Assembly: GCA_021786915.1 (NCBI GenBank)
Contig: JAJYMP010000629.1
Span: forward strand, 1 to 8,235
DNA length: 8,235 nucleotides
Origin: Chloroflexota bacterium
GTDB taxonomy: Bacteria > Chloroflexota > Limnocylindria > Limnocylindrales > CSP1-4
Direction of reading: 5' to 3'
In this document: in pieces, positions 1 through 5,437 of the stretch
Layout of the letters: each line of letters begins with the position of its first letter
How positions within the stretch are numbered: position 1 is the stretch's first letter
Notes under the pieces: generated by a model
Seen by the model: the letters and a program-made list of their open reading frames with translations, nothing else
Databases searched by the model: none
What the model was told of the DNA's origin: nothing
Translations under genes and position numbers: made by a program

Positions 1-1
1 G

Positions 2-613
2 GCGCAGGCCACGCTGGACGCGGCGGCGTTCGCCTCCGGCGCGCTCAAAACCATCGCCATCAGCCTGACCAAGATCGCCAACGACCTTCGCTGGATGGGT
101 TGCGGCCCGCGGGCGGGTCTAGGCGAAATTGAAATCCCCCCGGTGCAGCCGGGCAGTTCCATCATGCCGGGCAAGGTGAACCCGGTCATCGTCGAGAGCC
201 TGACGATGGTCGTGGCCCGCGTCATCGGCAACGACGCCACCGTGGCGTTCGGCCAGACGGGCTCCTTCCTCGAGCTCAACGTGATGCTGCCGGTGACGAC
301 GCAGGCGCTGCTCGAGTCGATCGCGCTGCTCGCGGCCTCGGCGCGCAACTTCCGGATCAAGCTGGTCGAGGGCCTCAAGGCGACCGACCGCGGGCCGAAG
401 CTCGTGGAGCAGGGGCTGATGCTGGCGACGGCGCTCGCCCCCGAGATCGGCTACGACGCGGCCGCGGCCATGGCCAAGGAGGGCTTCAGGACCGGGCGGA
501 CGATCCGCGATCTCGCGCTCGAGAAGGGGATCGCGCCCGAGCGGCTCGACGACCTGCTCGACCCGGCCAAGATGACCGAGCCCGGGCTGGGGAGCGGGGC
601 GGCCGGCGGCTGA
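2..613 (+). CDS. fumC: Class II fumarate hydratase, C-terminal part (5' end outside window)
   Basis: This enzyme reversibly hydrates fumarate to (S)-malate in the cytosolic TCA cycle. Only the last 203 residues are present; family members run to about 460, so roughly 55% lies upstream of the window. The aspartase/fumarase superfamily signature GSSIMPGKVNP is at visible residues 51-61. By alignment from memory to E. coli FumC, Ser52 matches the catalytic loop serine S318, and Lys58 and Asn60 match K324 and N326. The preceding GPRAGLGEI and following VIGND, ELNVMLPV and LMLATALAPEIGYD segments are class II fumarase-like. Aspartase shares the signature, but the ESLTM, ELNV and LATALAPEIGYD segments favour fumarase. 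The C-terminal KMTEPGLGSG matches the usual end of the family, so the 3' end is intact. The stop TGA lies 7 bases before the stop of the opposing lipoprotein gene, leaving no separate terminator. Confidence 0.9.
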   Translation, partial: AQATLDAAAFASGALKTIAISLTKIANDLRWMGCGPRAGLGEIEIPPVQPGSSIMPGKVNPVIVESLTMVVARVIGNDATVAFGQTGSFLELNVMLPVTTQALLESIALLAASARNFRIKLVEGLKATDRGPKLVEQGLMLATALAPEIGYDAAAAMAKEGFRTGRTIRDLALEKGIAPERLDDLLDPAKMTEPGLGSGAAGG

Positions 614-620
614 CGGGTCG

Positions 621-1172
621 TTATCGCGGGCTTCCGCGGGGCATCGGAGCGGCGGCTGGCGTCCTCGTGGCGCGCGGGGCCTTCGTCGCGCCCGCAGCGG
701 TGCTCGCGCTCGGGACGGCGCTTTCGCTCGGAGCCGCGCTGTCGCTCGGAGCCGCGCTGTCGTCACCGGGCGTCGGGCCGGGCGTCGCGCCGGCCACCAC
801 CATGATCGTGCCGATCATGTCCGGCTGAAGCGTGCACTCGAACTGGTAGCTGCCGGGGGCCAACGCCGGCAGCTCGATCGCCGTCAGGCCCGGCCCGATC
901 ACCGAAGGCGACGTGCCGAAGTCGGTGGCGCCCTGGAAGACGTGGAGGTTGTGCTCGACGCCGGCATCCTGGTTGTCGAGCACCAGGCGGAGCGGCACGC
1001 CGGCGGGCATCGTCACGATGACCGGGTCGAAGGTCAGGTCACGCGCGTCGATGGTGAGGGTGGCGCCGTTGAAGCTGGCCTGGGGGTCGACGCCGCCCGG
1101 GCCGCACCCCGCAAGCACGCCGGCAAACAACCACGAGGCGGCGAGCAGGGACAGGCGGTGGCGGCGGTGCAC
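621..1172 (-). CDS. Cupredoxin-like secreted lipoprotein with Ser/Ala/Pro tail
   Basis: The product is 183 residues. It is probably exported and lipid-anchored, with a role in copper binding or electron transfer that I only infer. Residues 1-22 form a lipoprotein signal peptide (MHRRHR basic start, hydrophobic LSLLAASWLFAGVL) ending in the lipobox LAGC with Cys23 as lipid site. Residues 35-127 look like one cupredoxin beta-sandwich: a strand with DLTFDPVIVTMPAGVPLRLVLDN, then VEHNLHVF (His74, His77), then FECTLQPDMIGTIMVV (Cys113, Met119). The usual CxxHPxM copper loop here reads CTLQPDM, with Gln116 where His is expected, so the metal site may be altered. Residues 128-183 are a disordered tail with the hexapeptide DSAAPS, DSAAPS, ESAVPS (138-155) and a basic, proline-rich end. 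I chose the GTG at 1172 because it begins the signal peptide directly. It has no Shine-Dalgarno sequence but sits where a leaderless transcript would start. Stop is TAA. Confidence 0.8.
   Translation of the reverse strand: MHRRHRLSLLAASWLFAGVLAGCGPGGVDPQASFNGATLTIDARDLTFDPVIVTMPAGVPLRLVLDNQDAGVEHNLHVFQGATDFGTSPSVIGPGLTAIELPALAPGSYQFECTLQPDMIGTIMVVAGATPGPTPGDDSAAPSDSAAPSESAVPSASTAAGATKAPRATRTPAAAPMPRGSPR
724..759. repeat. Perfect 18-bp tandem duplication inside lipoprotein tail
   Basis: The unit TCGCTCGGAGCCGCGCTG occurs at 724-741 and again at 742-759 without mismatch. A diverged copy lies just left at about 706-723. On the minus strand it encodes the hexapeptide repeat DSAAPS/ESAVPS in the lipoprotein's C-terminal linker. 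It looks like in-frame slippage expansion of a spacer and may vary in copy number between strains. Confidence 0.9.
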
Positions 1173-1207
1173 CGCGCCATGGGACTGCGTGCCGCACCAG
1201 CCGTCAA
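1172..1207 (-). promoter_or_regulatory. Putative leaderless promoter of the cupredoxin lipoprotein gene
   Basis: Read on the minus strand, TTGACG (plus positions 1202-1207) matches the -35 consensus at 5 of 6 bases. After a 17-base spacer comes TCCCAT (1179-1184), which matches TATAAT at only 3 of 6 but keeps the first T and the final AT. With the last T at -7, transcription would start at 1172, exactly on the GTG start codon. No Shine-Dalgarno sequence precedes that GTG. A leaderless mRNA is therefore the simplest reading, though the -10 box is weak. Confidence 0.4.
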
Positions 1208-1274
1208 GCGCGATGCCGCCCGGGCCGCCGATCTCGCGCGGCGGCCCGCCAGTCCACGTCGGCGGCCGCGCCGC

Positions 1275-1287
1275 TACAATCGCGCGG
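1275..1287 (+). promoter_or_regulatory. -10 box abutting the LolA-like gene start (leaderless transcript)
   Basis: TACAAT at 1275-1280 matches the sigma-70 -10 consensus at 5 of 6 bases in surroundings that are nearly pure G+C. Only 7 bases separate it from the ATG at 1288, so transcription should begin at or one base before the start codon, leaving no room for a Shine-Dalgarno sequence. No convincing -35 hexamer is seen about 17 bases upstream, which is common for such promoters in high-GC bacteria. Confidence 0.55.
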
Positions 1288-2070
1288 ATGTCCGCCTCAG
1301 CCTGGGACCGCGCTGCGGCCCTCCCCGTCCCCGCCGGCTCATCCTCCCGCCGCCCCGAGGTCACCGCGCTGAGCGGTGAGCTGCCGACGGTCGAGGCCCT
1401 GTTCACGTTCATGCGCGATGCCGAGCTGCGGTTCACCGCGCTCCGCATGCGCATCGAGGAGCGCGCGACGACCGCACGCGGCGAGGAGACGACCGTCAGC
1501 GAGGTCACGCTGCGCCACCCCGGCGAGGCCAAGGTCCTCACGTCGGTGCCGGCCAACGGGACCGCCAACAACTACGAGGTCTGGATCAGCGACGGCGAGA
1601 CCGTTCGCACCTTCGCTGCGAGCCGGCGAGTCGGCACCCGACGTCCCGTGCGCCGCCGGGTCCGCGGCCTCGACAGCGACGGGCTGCCCGGCCGCTCCCG
1701 CGTGTACGAGCCCCTGACGCCGCTCCCGATGGAGTCGCTGCCAGACCTGTTCCTCCACCCGGCCGGCTACTGCCAGAACGTCCTGGCCACCGGCGCCTGC
1801 GAGGTCACCGGCACCATCGACGTCGCGGGGCGCGAGGCCATCGTGGTCGAGTGCGCGCACCCCCGGACGATCGAGCGCGTGGGCGACCGCCCGGACTACC
1901 TGATCCGGATCGCCGTGGACCGTCGCGACGGCGTGATCCTGCGCCTCGAGGAGTCGCTCGGCGGCGTCGTCAGCCGCGACGCGGCCGTCACCTCGTACGC
2001 GCCGAACGCGGCCCTCCCGCCGGGCGCCTTCGACTTCGCGTTCCCCTCCGACACGGTGTTCATGTACTGA
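1288..2070 (+). CDS. LolA/RseB-fold protein without signal peptide
   Basis: The product is 260 residues of uncertain function. From about residue 35 onward it follows the pattern of LolA/RseB-like half-barrels: an N-terminal helix (TVEALFTFMRDAELRFTALRM), successive strands (EVTLRHPGEAKVLTSV, NYEVWISDGETVRTFA), a basic/proline linker (113-145), a strand pair GTIDVAGREAIVVECAHPR, YLIRIAVDRRDGVILRLEES, and the closing VTSYAPNAALPPGAFDFAFPSD, which is characteristic of the fold. Cys162, Cys171 and Cys189 are possible disulphide partners. The fold usually handles lipids or lipoproteins outside the membrane, yet residues 1-34 contain no hydrophobic export signal. Either the protein is cytosolic or it is exported by another route. 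The ATG at 1288 is supported by the TACAAT box just upstream; no other in-frame start is close by. The fold assignment is by pattern only. Confidence 0.75.
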   Translation: MSASAWDRAAALPVPAGSSSRRPEVTALSGELPTVEALFTFMRDAELRFTALRMRIEERATTARGEETTVSEVTLRHPGEAKVLTSVPANGTANNYEVWISDGETVRTFAASRRVGTRRPVRRRVRGLDSDGLPGRSRVYEPLTPLPMESLPDLFLHPAGYCQNVLATGACEVTGTIDVAGREAIVVECAHPRTIERVGDRPDYLIRIAVDRRDGVILRLEESLGGVVSRDAAVTSYAPNAALPPGAFDFAFPSDTVFMY

Positions 2071-2149
2071 GCTTCGCGACGAGGGGTCTCGGCTCTGCTG
2101 CGGCGTCTCCGGGTTCGGAGGCTTCCGCCAGCTGCTCGCGGGGCGGCCG

Positions 2150-2170
2150 TGTCCAACGATTCGTCGGACA
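2150..2170. repeat. 21-bp near-perfect dyad
   Basis: The arms TGTCCAACGA (2150-2159) and TCGTCGGACA (2161-2170) flank a single central T and are reverse complements at 9 of 10 positions. The one-base centre makes a protein-binding operator more plausible than an RNA hairpin. It lies 80 bp downstream of the LolA-like stop and has no adjacent gene start that would show what it controls. Confidence 0.45.
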
Positions 2171-2183
2171 AGGGCCGGGCTGC

Positions 2184-2300
2184 GGACATCAGGGAGCAGA
2201 TGCGGACAGATCGGGCGCGTTTGCTCGCCCCACGGCCATCTGGCGGAGACTGCGGAGACAGGGGCCGTCACACGAACATCTGGGGGAAATGCTCGGCTGG
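2184..2300 (+). repeat. Three imperfect CATC-centred repeat units
   Basis: CATC cores begin at 2187, 2237 and 2277, exactly 50 and 40 bp apart. They are followed by AGGGAGCAGATGC, TGGCGGAGACTGC and TGGGGGAAATGC. The octamer TGCGGACA occurs at 2181-2188 and 2201-2208, and GCGGAGAC at 2243-2250 and 2252-2259. Identity between units is only moderate (13 of 20 between the first two by my count), so this may be degenerate direct repeats or chance in purine-rich sequence. Confidence 0.3.
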
Positions 2301-2394
2301 GGTGGGTGCGACTGCCGCTCCGCCGCGACTGCGGCTCGGGGCCAGGCGTCGGCTCGCGCCGCGCCTGTAGCGGCGACTGCCGGCCTTGGCGGGT

Positions 2395-2688
2395 GGACGC
2401 TTCGGCTTCGACCGTCACGGCGGGTGACGGGCGCAGGGCGACCAGCAGGGGCGGCAGGACGCGCCCGGCGGCGACCGCGACGAGCGCGAACGCGGCCAGT
2501 GCGCCGATGGCGACGACCGGCGACCGGCTGCCCACCCCGAACGCGGCCAGCACGATCGCGGTGGCCGTGACCCCGGCGAGCTCCGGGAGCACGTTCCAGC
2601 CCAGCAGCGCCTGCTCCGTGGCGCGGTCCGTGGTCCGCCGCCTCGAGCGCGTGATGTTCACGATCACCACCGACGGCGACAGGGGCAT
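2395..2688 (-). pseudogene. Fragment of a small membrane protein (two predicted helices)
   Basis: From the ATG at 2688 (minus) about 98 codons look genuinely coding: of the first 90, only two (GCA, TCA) end in A or T. The translation has a basic N-terminus (SRRRTTDR) and two hydrophobic segments, about residues 34-52 (LPELAGVTATAIVLAAFGV) and 57-86 (SPVVAIGALAAFALVAVAAG onward). After about residue 98 the codon bias breaks down, but the frame stays open and runs antisense across the whole LolA-like gene, which cannot be a real product. I read this as the surviving part of a truncated or frame-disrupted membrane protein gene. It lies in the same direction as the permease, beyond the permease's hairpin, and has no clear ribosome binding site. 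I do not recognise the family. Confidence 0.35.
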
Positions 2689-2754
2689 TGCGGTGCGCGG
2701 GGGCAGTTCAGGCGACGCCGCCTGCTCCGGGCAGCCGCCGCGCCGGGAATCGAA

Positions 2755-2781
2755 GAGCCCGGAGGCGGTGCCTCCGGGCTC
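2755..2781 (-). terminator. Hairpin terminator after the permease gene
   Basis: The arms GAGCCCGGAGG (2755-2765) and CCTCCGGGCTC (2771-2781) are perfect 11-bp reverse complements with a 5-base loop. The stem can extend to 12 bp by C2766-G2770. It starts 16 bases past the permease stop on the minus strand and is followed in that direction by TTCGATT, a poor U tract. It is probably an intrinsic terminator of the high-GC type, or a 3'-end stabilising hairpin. Confidence 0.65.
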
Positions 2782-2797
2782 GGTGCAGGAACGAGGG

Positions 2798-4459
2798 CTA
2801 CGAGGCCGCGGCGGCCTCCATGTCGACCAGCTCGAGGTCGCGCTCGATCGCGGCCAGCTCCTCCGCGGTGCCCTGGACCTTGGGTCCCTTGAACCAGTTC
2901 TTCGCCGAGACGGCGTACCAGATCCCGGCCCCGCCGAGGACGACGATGAACACCAGCGGCGTGTAGTTGAACGTCGAGGTCGTGATCGGCAGCGCCTGCG
3001 GGAGCATGAACAGGACGAAGATGAAGATCACCCACAGCGTGGCGATGATGCCCACGGGCCGGCTCCAGGCGCCAAGCTGGAACGGACCGGGCTGGAACCG
3101 CTTCCCAGCGAGCAGCCGGAGGGTCACGGGGGCGACGTACGCGACGTACAGGCCCACGACGGCGATCGACGTCACCGCCGCGTACGCGACCGGGCTCCAC
3201 AGGTACGGGAGGCCGAGGATGAACGCGCCGACGGCCGCCAGCCAGATCGAGTTGGTCGGGGTGCGCGTCCGCTTGTTGATCCGGTGCCAGATGCTCGAGC
3301 CCGGGATCGCGCCGTCGCGCGCGAAGGCGTAGATCATGCGCGAGTTCGCGGTGACCGACGACATCCCGCAGTAGAACTGGGCGCCGCAGACGAGGAACAG
3401 GACGATCAGGCCGCCGGTCTGGCCGACCGCGTCGATCCAGATCTGCGCGGGCGGCACGCCGGTCGCGGACTGCAGGGCGTGCGTGTAGCCGCCGACTGCC
3501 GCGCCCGTGGTGGCGTCCTGGAACACCTTGTCGGGCGTGATCCCCATGTTCATCGCGACCAGCAGGATGAAGCCCGCGATGACCGAGATGATGACCGACC
3601 AGATGATGCCCTTGGGCGCTGAGCGCTCGGCATCGTGCGTCTCCTCCGACATGTGGGCGGAGGCGTCGTAGCCCGTCAGCGTGTACTGGGCGTTCAGGAG
3701 GCCGATGAGCATCACGTACAGGGGGATGCCGGCCACGAGCGGGCCGGGCCAGCTGGGCCCTCCGGCCGCATCGCCCGTGTTGTCGACGAACGTCGAGAAC
3801 ACCGTGCCGATGTCCGTGGTGTGGTGCTGGTTGAACACCGTGCACACCAGAACGATCACGGCCACGCCGACGAGGTGCCACCAGACCGACACGTCGTTGA
3901 GGAGCGTGACCAGGCGGATGCCGAACGTGTTCAGCAGCGCGTGGACCACGAGCACGACGCCGAAGACGCCGATCACGAACGGGGGCGTCGTGGGGAGGCC
4001 GATCGTCAGGTTGAGGAAGGCGTCGAAGAAGAACGCGAACCCGAAGTCGATACCAGCGGTAACGGCCACCTGGCCGACCAGGTTGAACCAGCCGACGAAC
4101 CAGCTCCACGTCGCGCCGCTGCGGCCGCTCTCCGGGGCGAGCTTCGCCGACCAGTAGTACAGGCCGCCCGCGGTCGGGTAGCTCGACGCCACCTCGGCCA
4201 TGCCCAGCGCCACGACGATGACGAAGGCGCCGACGACCAGCCACCCGAGGGTCATCACCGCCGGCCCGCCCGTGTTCATCGCGAACAGGAACAGGGTCAG
4301 GCAGCCGGACAGGATGGAGATGATCGTGAACGAGACTGCGAAGTTGGAGAACGTCTTCATCCCGCGTCGCAGCTCCTGGGCGTACCCGAGCTGGTGGAGA
4401 CGCTCCTCGTCCCGGGACCTTGCCTTCGCGGGCGGTGCGCCTGCGGGCGATGCGGCCAT
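2798..4459 (-). CDS. APC-superfamily amino acid/amine permease
   Basis: The product is 553 residues, an inner-membrane secondary transporter for amino acids, GABA, choline-like or other amines. It resembles the amino acid/choline transporter branch of the APC superfamily. After a cytosolic start (LHQLGYAQELRRGMKTFSNF) I count about 12 hydrophobic segments, near residues 40-61, 67-90, 118-146, 160-178, 190-208, 241-262, 284-303, 348-368, 404-420, 426-450, 467-488 and 498-517. Family hallmarks are the GGP after segment 1 (64-66), SSYPTAGGLYYW (92-103), the SEETHDAERSAPKGI loop (271-285) and RDGAIPGS (381-388). The tail is acidic and cytosolic. AAGGAGG (4470-4476) lies 10 bases before the ATG and fixes the start. 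It is divergent from the SDR and GS-like genes, suggesting it supplies their substrate; the substrate itself cannot be read from the sequence. Confidence 0.92.
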   Translation of the reverse strand: MAASPAGAPPAKARSRDEERLHQLGYAQELRRGMKTFSNFAVSFTIISILSGCLTLFLFAMNTGGPAVMTLGWLVVGAFVIVVALGMAEVASSYPTAGGLYYWSAKLAPESGRSGATWSWFVGWFNLVGQVAVTAGIDFGFAFFFDAFLNLTIGLPTTPPFVIGVFGVVLVVHALLNTFGIRLVTLLNDVSVWWHLVGVAVIVLVCTVFNQHHTTDIGTVFSTFVDNTGDAAGGPSWPGPLVAGIPLYVMLIGLLNAQYTLTGYDASAHMSEETHDAERSAPKGIIWSVIISVIAGFILLVAMNMGITPDKVFQDATTGAAVGGYTHALQSATGVPPAQIWIDAVGQTGGLIVLFLVCGAQFYCGMSSVTANSRMIYAFARDGAIPGSSIWHRINKRTRTPTNSIWLAAVGAFILGLPYLWSPVAYAAVTSIAVVGLYVAYVAPVTLRLLAGKRFQPGPFQLGAWSRPVGIIATLWVIFIFVLFMLPQALPITTSTFNYTPLVFIVVLGGAGIWYAVSAKNWFKGPKVQGTAEELAAIERDLELVDMEAAAAS

Positions 4460-4537
4460 GCGCTGAAACCCTCCTTCTGCGCTGGTGAAATGGCGCTACG
4501 ATCGCGCCCTCCGCGCGACCGTCCCTCGAACGAGCGC

Positions 4538-4567
4538 AGTAAGCGCAGGTTCCAACGGCGGTGTCAA
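4538..4567 (-). promoter_or_regulatory. Putative promoter of the permease gene
   Basis: On the minus strand a perfect -35 hexamer TTGACA lies at plus positions 4562-4567. After an 18-base spacer, CTTACT (4538-4543) is a weak -10 candidate (3 of 6). Transcription from here would give a leader of about 70 bases carrying the AAGGAGG ribosome site. Within the same intergenic region, TACGAT at 4497-4502 is a possible -10 box for the opposite, SDR-side direction, but no -35 accompanies it. Confidence 0.35.
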
Positions 4568-4616
4568 CCTTGTTGCAGGGAACTCTGGCCCGGGCGCGGC
4601 AGGAGGAACGGCAGGC

Positions 4617-5375
4617 ATGGGCGACCGACTCGCCGGGAAGGTCACGATCGTCACCGGGGCCGGATCCGGCATCGGCCGGGCGAGCGCGGTCCGCTTCGCC
4701 GAGGAGGGGGCGCGCGTCACCTGCGTGGACATCAACCGCGACGCGGCCGAGGCGACCGCCCGGGAGATTGGCGACGCCGCCCTCGCGGTGGGCGCCGACG
4801 TCTCGGATCCGGCCCAGGTCAAGGCGTACACCGACGGCACGGTCGAGCGCTGGGGCCGGCTCGACGTCGCGTTCAACAACGCGGGAATCAACATCCCGGG
4901 CGTGTTCCACGAGGTCCCGGACGAGGTGATCGACCGCACGCTCAACGTCAACGTCAAGGGCTGCATCTACGGCTGCCGCTACGCGATCCCGCACATGCTC
5001 CGCCAGGGCGGCGGCTCGCTGATCAACACCACGTCGGTCAACGGCCTCGTCGCGGAGCCCTACCTCGCCATCTACGCCACGTCCAAGGGCGCCATCGTCA
5101 TGCTCAGCAAGGGCATCGCCCTCGACTACGCGAAGCAGGGCATCCGCTGCAACGCCCTCGCCCCGGGCTGGGTGGACACCCCCATCAACTACGCCCATGC
5201 CGAGATGCTCGGCGGCCTGTCGCAGGTGTACGCGACCATCGATTCCTTCCAGCCGATCGGCCGGCCCGGCGAGCCGCGCGAGCTGGCCAACGTCGCCCTG
5301 TTCCTTGCGTCGGACGAGTCGTCGTTCGTCACCGGGGCCGTGATCGTCGCCGACGGCGCGATGACGGCGAAGTAA
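4617..5375 (+). CDS. SDR-family NAD(P)-dependent oxidoreductase (first copy)
   Basis: The product is 252 residues, a cytosolic classical short-chain dehydrogenase/reductase of the usual length. The dinucleotide-binding motif TGAGSGIG is at residues 13-20. Asp38 at the end of the second strand suggests a preference for NAD(H). NNAG is at 87-90. The catalytic tetrad is Asn112, Ser140, Tyr153 and Lys157 with normal spacing. PGWVDTP (183-189) begins the substrate loop, and the C-terminal ADGAMTAK matches the family end. The start is fixed by AGGAGG (4601-4606), 10 bases before the ATG. The GS-like gene follows after 62 bp, so the two are probably cotranscribed. It likely oxidises a hydroxyl or reduces a ketone on the compound handled by that ligase. 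SDR family membership is certain; the substrate is unknown and FabG-like similarity should not be over-read. Confidence 0.92.
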   Translation: MGDRLAGKVTIVTGAGSGIGRASAVRFAEEGARVTCVDINRDAAEATAREIGDAALAVGADVSDPAQVKAYTDGTVERWGRLDVAFNNAGINIPGVFHEVPDEVIDRTLNVNVKGCIYGCRYAIPHMLRQGGGSLINTTSVNGLVAEPYLAIYATSKGAIVMLSKGIALDYAKQGIRCNALAPGWVDTPINYAHAEMLGGLSQVYATIDSFQPIGRPGEPRELANVALFLASDESSFVTGAVIVADGAMTAK

Positions 5376-5437
5376 CCGCCACCGTCTCGACCGCACCCCC
5401 GCTCCCCGTCGTCACCGACCCGAGAGGAACGCCATCG

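Larger units (their letters stand above)
2071..2394. other. Non-coding stretch with dyad and imperfect repeats
   Basis: No reading frame here keeps the strong G/C third-position bias of the neighbouring genes, and none gives a recognisable protein. A/T content rises noticeably around 2150-2290. The segment contains the 21-bp dyad at 2150-2170 and three related CATC-centred units at about 2184-2300, described separately. It follows the LolA-like gene without a clear rho-independent terminator. Confidence 0.6.

Noticed and set aside
801..819. Perfect 8-bp inverted repeat CATGATCG-TGC-CGATCATG.
   Set aside because: It lies within the lipoprotein's PDMIGTIMV codons. The symmetry follows from ATG ATC and ATC ATG codons, so an operator role is not needed.
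1173..1571. A longer version of the lipoprotein starting at 1571.
   Set aside because: It would put 133 residues without any motif before the signal peptide and overlap the divergent LolA-like gene.
2306..3622. A 438-codon plus-strand frame antisense to the permease.
   Set aside because: It is a low-complexity translation with no recognisable domain, opposite a permease with all its family motifs.
2664..5396. A 910-codon open frame on the minus strand covering the first SDR and the permease in another frame.
   Set aside because: It is an Arg/Asp/His-rich translation with no domain. Such antisense frames arise from high third-position G+C in the true genes, which carry complete family motifs.
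3635..5437. A 601-codon in-frame extension upstream of the GS-like start.
   Set aside because: It would overlap the first SDR and the permease and is low-complexity Arg/Asp-rich. A Shine-Dalgarno sequence and the family N-terminus support the ATG at 5438.
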